This document shows positions 32,076 through 40,654 of a DNA stretch of 64,000 nt, piece after piece; position 1 is the stretch's first letter, and the number at the start of each line of letters is the position of its first letter. The DNA is taken from the NCBI RefSeq assembly GCF_027922005.1, contig NZ_BSEV01000033.1:25590-89589 (forward strand). Direction: 5' to 3'. Below the pieces are notes generated by a model, which was given only the letters and a program-made list of their open reading frames with translations, had not been told where the DNA came from and searched no databases. This stretch comes from Streptosporangium carneum. GTDB taxonomy: Bacteria; Actinomycetota; Actinomycetes; Streptosporangiales; Streptosporangiaceae. The position numbers and the translations under genes are program-made.

Positions 32076-34268
32076 GTGAAAGTGCGACCGCCCTGTGTTA
32101 ATCCAGGAGATTCTGCTCCCGGACGCCCCCGAAGTCGGCATGACGCCGCAGCGGTCGCTGATGGCATTGAGAGGGCTAGCCCTTCCGCGAGGACACGGCA
32201 CGGGGAAACTTATGCGCCCGCGGTCCCGGCAGGACTGCCTTCAACGGAGATTAGGCAGGCCAAGCTGACGACGTTCCGAGACCTCGGAGTCACACCAGAG
32301 ATCGCAGACGCCCTCGAGACCGAGGGCATCACCACGCCGTTTCCGATCCAGGAGATGGCCCTTCCCCTGGCGTTGAACGGCCAGGACATCATCGGCCAGG
32401 CGCGCACCGGCACCGGCAAGACCTACGCCTTCGGCGTGGCCATGCTGCAGCGTGTCGGCAAGCCCAGGAAGAACCGCAAGAAGCCCCGCGGGCTGGTCGT
32501 CGTGCCGACCCGCGAGCTGGCCGTACAGGTCACCGAGGACCTGGTGACGGCCGCCGGCAAGCTCGGCTCGCGGATTCTCACCGTGTACGGCGGGCGCGCC
32601 TACGAACCCCAGATCGAGGCGCTCAAGCAGGGCGTCGACGTGATCGTCGGCACCCCGGGCCGTCTGCTCGACCTGGTCAAGCAGAAGCACCTCGACCTCG
32701 GCCAGATCGACGCGCTCGTCCTCGACGAGGCCGACCGCATGCTCGACCTGGGCTTCCTGCCCGACATCGAGCGCATCATCAAGCTCATCCCGGCCAAGCG
32801 GCAGACGATGCTGTTCTCCGCGACGCTGCCGGGCGAGATCGTCGCGCTGTCCCGGCGTTACCTCAACCGTCCCACGCACGTGCGGGCGGAGAACAACGAC
32901 GCCGAGGCCGAGGCGACGCCGCAGACGACCCAGTTCGTCTGGCGCGTGCACCGGATGGACAAGATCGAGATTCTGGGCCGCCTGCTCCAGTGCGAGGGGC
33001 GCGGTCTCACGATGATCTTCTGTGAGACCAAGCGCGCCTGCGACATGGTCGTCGAGCAGCTCAAGGAGCGCGGCTTCGCCGCCGCGGCCGTCCACGGCGA
33101 CCTGGGGCAGGGCCAGCGCGAACAGGCCCTGCGCGCCTTCAGGAACGGCAAGATCGACGTCCTGGTCGCGACGGACGTCGCGGCGCGCGGCATCGACGTC
33201 GACGACGTCACCCACGTCGTCAACTACGACTGCCCGCAGGACGAGAAGGCCTACGTGCACCGGATCGGCCGCACGGGCCGGGCCGGCAAGACCGGCGTCG
33301 CGGTGACCTTCGTCGAGTGGGAGGACATCACCCGCTGGAAGGTCATCAACAACGCGCTCTCGCTCGACTTCGCCGAGCCGGTCGAGACCTACTCGACCTC
33401 CCCGCACATCTTCAGCGAGCTGGGCATCCCCGAAGGCACCAAGGGCGTGCTGCCGCACGCCAACCGGTCCAGGGCGGGTCTGGCGGCCGAGGAGGTCGAG
33501 GATCTCGGCGAGACGGGCCGTGTCCGCTCGCGCGGTTCCCGCAGGAGCCGCGACGAGGAGCGGGAGGAGCGCCGCGAGCGTCCCGCCCGTGCTCCCCGGG
33601 AAAGGCGCCGCACCCGCGGCGGCCGGAGCGGCGTGGAGATCGCGGAGGCCGTCGAGCCCGCCGAGGCCGTCAGTGCCGCCGAACCCGCGGAGGCGGCCGT
33701 CCCCGAGACGCCGCAGGCCGAGGAGCCCAGGCGTCGCCGTTCACGCGGCGGCCGCCTCACCGACGACTCCTCAGCGCCGGTCGCGGCGCGGGAGGTCCAG
33801 AGCCCGATCGCCGAACCCGCCGAGCCGGAGGTGGATGTGACGTCCCACAAGGACTTCCGTGACGATCGTCCTGCCGAGACCGCGCCCCGCAGGGGCCGGA
33901 CCAGGAAGGCGGGTCTGAACCCCGAGGTGAGCCTCACCGAGGAGAGCGGGGCCCAGTCCCGCAGGGAGCCCGTGACCGAGGAGACCGGCAGGTCTCGCCG
34001 CAGGCGTGAGCCGGTGGTCGAGGCCCCGCTGTGGGACGACGAGCCCGCGACGGACGACTGGGACGACGAGCCGGTCGCCGAGACGCCCGCGCCCAGGCAG
34101 CAGCCGGAGAAGATCATCCCGCCCAGCCCGTTCGCGGTGATCTTCCAGTCGCCCGACCTGGCGACCGACGACGACGAGATCGCGCCGTCCGCCGCCTCTG
34201 AGCGGGCGCAGAACCGCCGCCGCCCGCCGGTCAGGGGCCAGCAGCGGGGCCCTCGCCGTCAGGGTTAG
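32076..34268 (+). CDS. DEAD-box ATP-dependent RNA helicase
   Basis: A helicase of about 730 residues with all core motifs: Q motif TTPFPIQEMALP, ARTGTGKT (near 109), VPTRELA, GTPGR, LDEADRMLDLG, FSATLPG, IFCETKRACD, ATDVAARGID and HRIGRTGRAG. From about residue 470 the tail is Arg/Glu-rich and disordered (RSRGSRRSRDEEREERRERP), likely binding RNA. The start is unclear: no ATG with a ribosome site precedes the core. I chose GTG 32076 because TACACT lies at 32065-32070, 5 nt before it, as for leaderless mRNAs; the 170 nt that follow could instead be an untranslated leader. Confidence 0.9.
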   Translation: MKVRPPCVNPGDSAPGRPRSRHDAAAVADGIERASPSARTRHGETYAPAVPAGLPSTEIRQAKLTTFRDLGVTPEIADALETEGITTPFPIQEMALPLALNGQDIIGQARTGTGKTYAFGVAMLQRVGKPRKNRKKPRGLVVVPTRELAVQVTEDLVTAAGKLGSRILTVYGGRAYEPQIEALKQGVDVIVGTPGRLLDLVKQKHLDLGQIDALVLDEADRMLDLGFLPDIERIIKLIPAKRQTMLFSATLPGEIVALSRRYLNRPTHVRAENNDAEAEATPQTTQFVWRVHRMDKIEILGRLLQCEGRGLTMIFCETKRACDMVVEQLKERGFAAAAVHGDLGQGQREQALRAFRNGKIDVLVATDVAARGIDVDDVTHVVNYDCPQDEKAYVHRIGRTGRAGKTGVAVTFVEWEDITRWKVINNALSLDFAEPVETYSTSPHIFSELGIPEGTKGVLPHANRSRAGLAAEEVEDLGETGRVRSRGSRRSRDEEREERRERPARAPRERRRTRGGRSGVEIAEAVEPAEAVSAAEPAEAAVPETPQAEEPRRRRSRGGRLTDDSSAPVAAREVQSPIAEPAEPEVDVTSHKDFRDDRPAETAPRRGRTRKAGLNPEVSLTEESGAQSRREPVTEETGRSRRRREPVVEAPLWDDEPATDDWDDEPVAETPAPRQQPEKIIPPSPFAVIFQSPDLATDDDEIAPSAASERAQNRRRPPVRGQQRGPRRQG

Positions 34269-34281
34269 CCGTACGATGAGG

Positions 34282-34313
34282 AAAGGGGCGCGACCACTGG
34301 TGGCGCCCCTTTT
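34282..34313 (+). terminator. Rho-independent-type terminator after the DEAD-box gene
   Basis: AAAGGGGCGC (34282-34291) pairs with GCGCCCCTTT (34303-34312), with a smaller ACCA/TGGT stem inside the loop and a short T run. It follows the helicase stop by 14 bp. Confidence 0.9.
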
Positions 34314-34380
34314 CGCGTCCGGAGACGCACGTCCCAAGACGCACAGAGCCATGTCACCAAGAGAGGTATCGTGGGGCCAC

Positions 34381-35253
34381 GTGAGTACGCCGCGATTTCT
34401 GACCCTGCCTCCAGGCGTCCATGCCCGTCGGATCGACACGGCGGTGGGTGCGTTCTCCGCGCTGGAGGCGATGCCGGGCAGCGGCGTCGCCGAGCGCTGG
34501 CCCGCTCTGCTGGTGCCCGGTCTCACCGGCAGCAAAGAGGACTTCATCGCGGTCCTGCAGACGCTCGCCCAGTCGGGACGCCAGGTCGTCGCGATCGACA
34601 TGCGGGGGCAGTTCGAGACGAGCGGCCCCGACGACCCCCGGGCCTACACGCGCGCGGCGCTCGGCAACGACGTCGACGTGCTGGCCCAGCTGATCGGCAG
34701 GGGTGAGCCCATCCACCTGGTCGGGCACTCCTTCGGCGGGCTGGTCACCCGGGAGGCGGTCATCGACGGCCGCACCAAGTTCGCGTCCTACACGCTGATG
34801 AGCACCGGCCCCGCCGCGATCGTCGGCCCCCGTGAGCGCGCGGGCAGGGCGATGCTGGCCGAGCTTCCCCAGGTCGGCGTCGAGCAGATGTGGGACACCC
34901 GGATGGAGCCGGAGGCCCTGGCCGCCGGGGTGCCCGACGAGATCATCGCCTTCCTGCGCAAGCGCCTGTTCGCCAACTCCCCCATCGGGATGTCCACGAT
35001 GACCAGGGAGGTGCTCTCCGCCCCCGACCGCTGCGACGAGCTCATTCAGGTCGGCGTCGCGACCCTGGTCCTGTTCGGCGAGCACGACGACGGCTGGCCC
35101 CCGGCGACGCAGTCGGAGATGGCCGACAGGCTGAACGCCGAGTGCGTCGTCGTGCCCGGCGCGGCCCACTCCCCCGCCGTCGACGCCCCGGAGACGACGG
35201 CGGCGGCGCTCGTCCGCTTCTGGAACGCGGCCGAGTCACGCCTGCGAAGCTGA
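34381..35253 (+). CDS. Alpha/beta hydrolase
   Basis: A 290-residue hydrolase: LLVPGLTGSKEDF near the oxyanion position, AIDMRGQFETSG, nucleophile elbow LVGHSFGGLVT, acid in LFGEHDDGWP and histidine in VPGAAHSPAVD. TATCGT at 34367-34372 stands 8 nt before GTG 34381, which suits a leaderless start; ATG 34351 is an in-frame alternative without a ribosome site. It is unrelated in detail to the hydrolase near moeZ. Substrate unknown. Confidence 0.85.
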   Translation: MSTPRFLTLPPGVHARRIDTAVGAFSALEAMPGSGVAERWPALLVPGLTGSKEDFIAVLQTLAQSGRQVVAIDMRGQFETSGPDDPRAYTRAALGNDVDVLAQLIGRGEPIHLVGHSFGGLVTREAVIDGRTKFASYTLMSTGPAAIVGPRERAGRAMLAELPQVGVEQMWDTRMEPEALAAGVPDEIIAFLRKRLFANSPIGMSTMTREVLSAPDRCDELIQVGVATLVLFGEHDDGWPPATQSEMADRLNAECVVVPGAAHSPAVDAPETTAAALVRFWNAAESRLRS

Positions 35254-35386
35254 TGGCGTTCACCGCGTTCCCGGCGACGCCTTCGGCGTCCCGGGGCGTG
35301 GGCGCGCCCAAGCCGAAACCCGTCCTGCCACAAGCACGCCCGATCTTATGACAGCGCCTGCGGCGTCGTGAGGCCTGGGGCGGGGC

Positions 35387-36679
35387 TCAGTCGGCCGCCG
35401 GAGTGGCCGAGCCGACTCTGGAGGGGGCGGGAGAGCGCGCGGGCCGTTCGGGACGCCGGTAGACCAGTGTTCCCTCGCCCGCCGACTCGACCAGCTCGGT
35501 GATCAGATGGTGGTCGGGCGCGAGCCCGCACGCCGGGTCGGTACGGCGCGCGTCCCCCGTGAGCGCGTACGCCTGGCAGCGGCAGCCGCCGAAGTCGACG
35601 TCCCTGCGCGAGCAGCTCATGCACGGCTCGCTCATCCAGGCCGTGCCCCGATAGGCGTCGAACGCCTGCGACCGCTCCCAGATCCACGCCAGCGAGTGGT
35701 CGCGGACGTTCGGGAACTCCAGCGGCAGGTCGTAGGCGGCGGGGCAGGGGAGGACGGAGCCGTCGGGGCCGACGGTCAGCGAGATCGCCCCCCAGCCCCC
35801 CATGCACGGTTTCGGCACGCCGTCGAAGTAGTCGGGGACGACCCAGATCAGCTCGACGCCCTCAAGGCGTTCACGCCACCGCTCCACGCTCTCCTTGGCG
35901 CGGGCCAACTGGTCGCGGGTGGGCAGCAGCGCGCGCCGGTTGCGCAGCGCCCAGCCGTAGAACTGGGTGTTGGCCAGCTCGACGCGCTCCGCCCCCCACT
36001 TCAGAGCCAGCTCGACGATCCCGTCGACGGAGTCGAGGTTGCGCCGGTGGAGCACGACGTTGAGGCCGAGCGGCAGCCCCGTCTCGCGAACCAGCTCCGC
36101 GGCCTTCTCCTTCGCGGCGAAGGAGCGGGTTCCCGCGATGAGGTCGGAGGCCGCCGCCGTCGCGTCCTGCACCGAGAGCTGGACGCTGTGCAGCCCCGCC
36201 TCGACCAGCTCCGCCAGCCGCGCCCGGTCAAGGCCGACGCCGCTGGTCACGAGCTGGGTGTAGATCCCGGCGCGCGCGGCGGCCGCGGTGATCTCCGTCA
36301 GGTCGGCCCGCAGTAACGGCTCGCCGCCGGACAGGTGCGCGTGGACGACCCCGAGGGCGGCGGCCTCCCGCATGACCCGCACCCAGTCGGCCGTGGCGAG
36401 CTCGCGGGAGCGCGGGATGAGGCCGACCGGGTTGGAGCAGTAGGGGCAGTGCAGCGGGCAGCCGTGCGTGAGCTCGGCCAGCATGGCCCACGGCGGCGCG
36501 GGCTCACCCGCGGCGGCCGGGCCGCCCACGGCAACGGTCTCGTCCGTGCCGCCCGAGGCGCCGACCGCTGCGGCCTGCTCACTCGTGGCGGTCGGGCCGC
36601 CCACGGCAACGGTCTCGTCCGTGCCCGCCGGGGCGTCGGCCACGACGGCCTGCTCGCCCGTGGCGACCGGGTCGCTCAT
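35387..36679 (-). CDS. pqqE: PqqE radical SAM enzyme
   Basis: A 430-residue radical SAM enzyme that joins the Glu and Tyr side chains of PqqA with help from PqqD. The SAM cluster motif is CPLHCPYCSNP. The SPASM-type C-terminus has the cysteines for auxiliary clusters: KPCMGGWG, VLPCPAAY, EPCMSCSRRD, GGCRCQAY and ACGLAPDHH. Before the core is a roughly 65-residue Ala/Gly/Thr-rich extension containing two copies of a 25-residue unit (GTDETVAVGGP twice). ATG 36679 overlaps the pqqD stop (ATGA). The gene closes the pqqABCDE run. Confidence 0.95.
   Translation of the reverse strand: MSDPVATGEQAVVADAPAGTDETVAVGGPTATSEQAAAVGASGGTDETVAVGGPAAAGEPAPPWAMLAELTHGCPLHCPYCSNPVGLIPRSRELATADWVRVMREAAALGVVHAHLSGGEPLLRADLTEITAAAARAGIYTQLVTSGVGLDRARLAELVEAGLHSVQLSVQDATAAASDLIAGTRSFAAKEKAAELVRETGLPLGLNVVLHRRNLDSVDGIVELALKWGAERVELANTQFYGWALRNRRALLPTRDQLARAKESVERWRERLEGVELIWVVPDYFDGVPKPCMGGWGAISLTVGPDGSVLPCPAAYDLPLEFPNVRDHSLAWIWERSQAFDAYRGTAWMSEPCMSCSRRDVDFGGCRCQAYALTGDARRTDPACGLAPDHHLITELVESAGEGTLVYRRPERPARSPAPSRVGSATPAAD
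36513..36662. repeat. Two 75-bp tandem copies inside the 5' end of pqqE
   Basis: Two adjacent, roughly 75-bp units; the best-conserved part, a stretch of about 30 bp encoding GTDETVAVGGP, recurs near 36518-36550 and 36593-36625. The period is in frame, adding 25 residues per copy to the N-terminal extension of PqqE. Confidence 0.85.
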
Positions 36680-36939
36680 CGCACCCACCCCTCGGCACGC
36701 ACCTGGGCGAGGAACTCGGGGACGTCGGCGGCGACCGGTGCCTCGGGGAAGTCGCCGCGAAGCTCGTCGACGATCTCCGTGACGGTCCTGCCGCCGTCGC
36801 ACAGGCGCAGCACGGCCGCCGCCTCGTCGTTGAGCATCACGATCCGCTCCGGCATGACCAGCAGGTCGGTCCCGCGCACCGGGTCGTGCCGCAGGATGAC
36901 GGCGGGGGCGACCGCGGGCCGCCACGCGCCGGTCGTCAC
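36676..36939 (-). CDS. pqqD: PqqD peptide chaperone
   Basis: An 87-residue RiPP-recognition protein that binds PqqA and presents it to PqqE. It reads RPAVAPAVILRHDPVRGTDL, LVMPERIVMLNDEAAAVLRL, CDGGRTVTEIVDEL, all typical of PqqD. GTG 36939 overlaps the pqqC stop by 4 bp and its own stop overlaps the pqqE ATG by 4 bp. Confidence 0.93.
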   Translation of the reverse strand: MTTGAWRPAVAPAVILRHDPVRGTDLLVMPERIVMLNDEAAAVLRLCDGGRTVTEIVDELRGDFPEAPVAADVPEFLAQVRAEGWVR

Positions 36940-37622
36940 GCCTGGTCCACGGCGTCGAGCAGCGCCCACAGCACGTCGCACTTGTAGGCGAGCGCGGCCA
37001 CCGCCCGCTCCTGCTCCGCCCGTCCGCGCGCCCACTCCAGGACCAGCTCGATCGCCTCGCCGCTGTCCTGCCGTCCCTGGCTGATCCTGCCCCTGAAGTA
37101 CTGCAGCCCCTCGGAGTCGAGCCAGGGGTAGTGCTGCTCGAAGGCGGCGATCCTGGTCCGCATGATGTCGGGCGCGAACAGCTCGGTCAGCGACGCGGCG
37201 ACGGCCTCAAGAGGCGTTCCCAGCCTGCAGAGGTTCACATATCCCTCGACCGCGAGCCGTACGCCGGGCAGGACGCCCTCACCGGACAGCAGGACCTTGC
37301 GGTCCAGGCCGGCGGCCTCGCCCAGGCGGAGCCAGCGTTCGATGCCGCCCTCGCCCACGCGCCTGCCGTCATGGTCCTGGATGCGGCGGATCCACAGGCG
37401 GCGCAGTTCGGGCGTCTCCAGCTTGGCCAGGATGAGCGCGTCCTTGATCGGGATGTGCCGCTGGTAGTGGAAGCGGTTCAGAATCCACCGGCGGATCTCC
37501 TCCTGAGTCAGCTCTCCGGCGTGCATGCGCACGTTGAAGGGGTGGAGGTGGTGGTAACGCGCCTCGGGCACGGCCCGCAGGCGGGCCTCGAACTCGGCGG
37601 GTGTCCAGGATTCGGCGTTCAA
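36936..37622 (-). CDS. pqqC: PqqC pyrroloquinoline-quinone synthase
   Basis: A 228-residue cofactor-free oxidase for the last ring closure and oxidation of PQQ. Conserved runs are RYHHLHPFNVRMHAGEL, RWILNRFHYQRHIPIKDALI, RRIQDHDG and EGYVNLCR, with the active-site His/Tyr/Arg residues in these blocks. The start is TTG 37622, forming a TTGA overlap with the pqqB stop; a longer upstream frame would run through pqqB. Length fits the family. Confidence 0.94.
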   Translation of the reverse strand: MNAESWTPAEFEARLRAVPEARYHHLHPFNVRMHAGELTQEEIRRWILNRFHYQRHIPIKDALILAKLETPELRRLWIRRIQDHDGRRVGEGGIERWLRLGEAAGLDRKVLLSGEGVLPGVRLAVEGYVNLCRLGTPLEAVAASLTELFAPDIMRTRIAAFEQHYPWLDSEGLQYFRGRISQGRQDSGEAIELVLEWARGRAEQERAVAALAYKCDVLWALLDAVDQA

Positions 37623-38533
37623 AGCTCGATCACCATTCCGTCGGCGGCCACCTCGACGCCCAGCTCGGCCAGCCTCTTGTGCTGGGGCGCGTCCGGGTCG
37701 ACGAGGGGGTTGGTGTTGTTCAGATGTGTGTAGAGGCACCGCCCGGGAAGCCGGGCGAGCCGCTCGGCGGTCGCCTCGATGGGCAGGTGCCCCATCTCGG
37801 TGGCGGTGCGGGAGGAGATCCCGGTACGGCGCGGCTCCTCGTCGTCCCAGAAGGTGCCGTCGACGATCACACAGTCGGCCTCGGCCATGGCCTCCTCCAG
37901 CCGCGCGGACCAGACACCGAAGGCGGGGGCGTACAGGCACGTCCCGCCGGTGGCCGGATCGGTGAACCGCAGGGCGACCACCCAGTCAGGGGCGGGCGCG
38001 TCTCCCGCGGCGTAGCGAGGCCGTTTGTCGGAGACCGGCACCGCCTGGACCCGCACCCCGCAGGTGAGAGACACGTGGCCGTCCCGCGTCAGGTCACGCC
38101 AGCGGAGTTCGGCGTACGGGGAGAGCACCTCCTCCAGCCTGAGCCCGCGCGTGAGCGCCTCGCGGACCACGGGCGTGGCGATGATCTCCAGCTCGTCGGC
38201 CTCGCGCAGCCGGGGCAGCCCCAGGGTGTGGTCGAGCTCGGCGTCGGTGAGGATCACGCGCATGACACGTGTCCGCCCCGCGTCGGGGCCGGCGGCCGGG
38301 ACAGGGCCGGGGGACGGATCGGGGACGGGGGACGGGCCCGGACGCAGCCACTCGCACGACTCGATGTGCTCGGCGATGTCAGGAGTGGCGTTGACGATGT
38401 GATTCTCGACGGCCAGCGACGCGTGGCTCCGCCGCCATCGCGGATGGGTGCGTGCCCCGGTGCATCCGGGGCACGCACAGTTCCACTGGGGGACGCCACC
38501 GCCCGCCGCGGTGCCGAGAATTCGCAGTCGCAT
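37619..38533 (-). CDS. pqqB: PqqB metallo-hydrolase-fold protein
   Basis: A 304-residue metallo-beta-lactamase-fold protein thought to hydroxylate the excised Glu-Tyr intermediate. It begins MRLRILGTAAGGGVPQWNCA with the zinc CACPGC site typical of PqqB, then SHASLAVE, LTDAELDHTLGLP, DGTFWDD, GHLPIE and YTHLNNTNPLVD. A short Pro-rich insert (PGPSPVPDPSPGPVP) sits near residue 66. ATG 38533 has AAGGGGGA upstream. Confidence 0.95.
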   Translation of the reverse strand: MRLRILGTAAGGGVPQWNCACPGCTGARTHPRWRRSHASLAVENHIVNATPDIAEHIESCEWLRPGPSPVPDPSPGPVPAAGPDAGRTRVMRVILTDAELDHTLGLPRLREADELEIIATPVVREALTRGLRLEEVLSPYAELRWRDLTRDGHVSLTCGVRVQAVPVSDKRPRYAAGDAPAPDWVVALRFTDPATGGTCLYAPAFGVWSARLEEAMAEADCVIVDGTFWDDEEPRRTGISSRTATEMGHLPIEATAERLARLPGRCLYTHLNNTNPLVDPDAPQHKRLAELGVEVAADGMVIEL

Positions 38534-38552
38534 GGCGTGAGTCCCCCTTCGC

Positions 38553-38708
38553 TTACCTGGTGGCCAGGAAGTACGCCGACATCTCCATCGACGCCTCGAC
38601 GACCTGGTAGCCGGGCTTGTGCCAGGTGGTCTCCTCGCCCCGGCTCCTCACCTGCCTGCCGTGGGTCCGGAGGGGTTGTTTCGCGCTCTGCTCCTTGGAT
38701 TCCGCCAT
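38553..38708 (-). CDS. pqqA: PqqA precursor peptide
   Basis: A 51-residue open frame just upstream of pqqB. Its end, WHKPGYQVVEASMEMSAYFL then ATR, has the PqqA pattern W-x-K-P and the E-x3-Y pair (E-M-S-A-Y) that becomes PQQ. The N-terminal part is longer than the usual 22-30 residue PqqA; GTG codons at the valine of QVRSRGEE would give about 32 residues. The ATG at 38708 has only a weak ribosome site. Identification rests on the motif and its position at the head of pqqBCDE. Confidence 0.88.
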   Translation of the reverse strand: MAESKEQSAKQPLRTHGRQVRSRGEETTWHKPGYQVVEASMEMSAYFLATR

Positions 38709-38955
38709 GAGCCGTGCACCCGCCTTCCATATGACGCGCGGTTTGGGTCACAACCGTTATGACCCGAAATCACTACATTCGTCAATGGTTCGCGGCAATT
38801 ACGTCGGACCTATTCCGCGTTATTGGTCACAAATATAATAATCTACCACCTTTGATACATATTTCATCCGATGAATTCGGGTCGAGAAGCACCAGGGCAT
38901 CACACGCGCCATGCTCTGGGTGCCATGTTCCGGACATGCGTGCCCCAGACCTCAA
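38709..38955. promoter_or_regulatory. AT-rich upstream region of the pqq operon
   Basis: About 150 bp (38740-38890) is strikingly AT-rich for this chromosome, with TATAATAA-like and ATACATATTT-like runs. On the minus strand TTGACG, 17 bp and TCATAA form a possible promoter about 30-50 bp before pqqA. No gene is visible here. Confidence 0.45.
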
Positions 38956-38956
38956 A

Positions 38957-38981
38957 CCCCGGGAGCCGACGGCTCCCGGGG
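38957..38981 (-). terminator. Hairpin after the RecB-family nuclease gene
   Basis: CCCCGGGAGCC (38957-38967), GAC loop, GGCTCCCGGGG (38971-38981): a perfect 11-bp stem 25 bp beyond the nuclease stop on the minus strand. Confidence 0.8.
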
Positions 38982-39005
38982 GGACGAAGAGAGTGTTCGA
39001 GCGCC

Positions 39006-39902
39006 TCAGTCTTCGGCGAGGCCGTCCCAGGGCTGCCGGTCGCCCGAGGCCGCCAGGCCCTCGGGGCAGTGCCTGCGGAAGTCGCACCAGGAGCACAGCG
39101 GGCCGGTCCTGGGCGGGAAGAGCGCGTCGACCTGAGGCGGCACGGAAGGCGGCCTGCGGTCGGCGGACGCCGTACGGGAGCCCTTGGGGGCCGGGCCCGA
39201 CCAGGCCCGATAGGCGTCGTCAGCCTCCGAGGCCTCGGTCGCGACCTCCTCGGCGCGGCTCAGATGACGCGCCAGGGACTCGTCGGTGTGCTCCCACTCG
39301 ACGACCGAGGCGGTGGGCAGATGGTGCAGCTCGACCCGGCGGCAAGGGCGGCGCATCACCTTGGACGAGGCGACGGCGTACACCGCGAGCGCCAGCGAGG
39401 AACGCGCGTCGTCCACGGTGAGAGGACGGCGGCCTGTCTTGTAGTCGACCACGACCAGCTCGTCGCCGCGCCGGTCGAGGCGGTCGACACGCCCCGAGAC
39501 GGCGATCACGGAAGTCCTGGTGGCGACGGTGCGCTCGACGCCGACCGGCTCGTCCGAAGGATCGAGCCCCGCGGCGTATCCGACGACCATCTCGCGAGCC
39601 CGGTCACGCCACGCGGTGGACTGCTCGGCGTCGCGGAACCCCTCGCCGATCCACCCGTTGGCGAGCAGGATGCCCGCCATCGCCGGAGTCCGCCGTTCGT
39701 ACGGCTCCCGCCACCAGCCCGCCAACGCGTTGTGCACGCTGACGCCGACGCTGTTGTGCGCCCACGGCGGGCCCTTCTGCGGCGAAGGCCGGTCCAGGTA
39801 GGTGAACCGGTAACGCCTGGGGCAGTCGAGCCAGGCGTTCAACCGCGACGGCGTGCAGGAGTACAGCCGCCGCGGCATGCCCTCCAAGGGCAGTTGGTCC
39901 AT
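39006..39902 (-). CDS. RecB-family PD-(D/E)XK nuclease with Fe-S-type cysteines
   Basis: A 298-residue Cas4/AddB-like nuclease. The active site is GRVDRLDRRGDELVVVDYKT with Asp and Lys of the PD-(D/E)XK fold; a QxxxY-like helix follows (SSLALAVYAV). Cysteines CPRRYRF near the N-terminus and CSWCDFRRHC near the C-terminus would hold a 4Fe-4S cluster. It has no helicase domain. Function is likely single-strand end processing. It is 7 bp downstream of the MBL-fold gene, so probably cotranscribed. Confidence 0.88.
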   Translation of the reverse strand: MDQLPLEGMPRRLYSCTPSRLNAWLDCPRRYRFTYLDRPSPQKGPPWAHNSVGVSVHNALAGWWREPYERRTPAMAGILLANGWIGEGFRDAEQSTAWRDRAREMVVGYAAGLDPSDEPVGVERTVATRTSVIAVSGRVDRLDRRGDELVVVDYKTGRRPLTVDDARSSLALAVYAVASSKVMRRPCRRVELHHLPTASVVEWEHTDESLARHLSRAEEVATEASEADDAYRAWSGPAPKGSRTASADRRPPSVPPQVDALFPPRTGPLCSWCDFRRHCPEGLAASGDRQPWDGLAED

Positions 39903-39909
39903 GAAAGGA

Positions 39910-40653
39910 CTACTCGTCGTGGAGGTTCAGCCGGATCCCGGCAGCTCTCGTCCCGTCGCTGAGCGGGCCCTCGTTCTCCTCGGCCGCGACGCCCCGGGTC
40001 AACGACCCGGAAAGCCAGCTGTCGAAGTGCGGCTCCAGATCACCGATGGTGCTCTCCTCACCGTGCGCGGGCAGCACACGGGTGCCGTGGGGCAGCGTGA
40101 ACAGCCTGCCTCCGATCGCGGTGAGCTGGTCGGCCAGCGCGGGGTACTCCCCGCCGATCTTGCCGGGACCGTCGGCCTGCAGGGACTTGCCGGTGAAAAC
40201 CGCCTCGAGGGCCTCGCAGTACAGCGAGACGCCTCCCTGCGAGATCCCCGGAGTCGACAGGACCTCGAGCTGGACGTCGGCGACGCCGAACAGCCCCTCG
40301 TCCTCCATGTCGATGTCCGGCCAGGTCTGCGGCCAGGTCAGCCGCCACAGCGGCTTGTCCTTGGGGTGGAGGGCCACCACCGCCTCGTCGCGCGCCGCCA
40401 CCTCGATGGCCGCGCCCACGTGGTCGGGCAGACCGTGGGTGCAGACGACGGCCAGCACCTCCCGCTCTCCGACCTTCTCGAGGATCTGCTCCGCGTCGCG
40501 CGCGGGATCGATGACGATGACCTCCTCATCGTCACCCAGGATCCAGGTGTTGTTCTCGACCTTGTGCTCGACGCCGTCGACATCGACGACGCCCTCGGTC
40601 ACCACTCGTTCGATACGCGCTGTCACGCTTCCGAACTTTACTGCCTTGCTCAT
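39910..40653 (-). CDS. Metallo-beta-lactamase-fold protein with degenerate metal site
   Basis: A 247-residue MBL-fold protein whose overall layout is intact (NNTWILGDDEEVIVIDPARD, VLAVVCTHGLPDHVG, VLPAHGEES) but whose metal ligands are altered. The HxHxDH motif reads HGLPDH, the usual PGHTPGS reads PGISQGG and the FTGDxLF aspartate is lysine (FTGKSLQ). It therefore may not bind two zincs. ATG 40653 has GGAGG 7 nt upstream, and that site is part of a palindrome (GCGACGCC/GGCGTCGC). Longer upstream frames pass through repeats and are not coding. Confidence 0.85.
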   Translation of the reverse strand: MSKAVKFGSVTARIERVVTEGVVDVDGVEHKVENNTWILGDDEEVIVIDPARDAEQILEKVGEREVLAVVCTHGLPDHVGAAIEVAARDEAVVALHPKDKPLWRLTWPQTWPDIDMEDEGLFGVADVQLEVLSTPGISQGGVSLYCEALEAVFTGKSLQADGPGKIGGEYPALADQLTAIGGRLFTLPHGTRVLPAHGEESTIGDLEPHFDSWLSGSLTRGVAAEENEGPLSDGTRAAGIRLNLHDE

Positions 40654-40654
40654 C

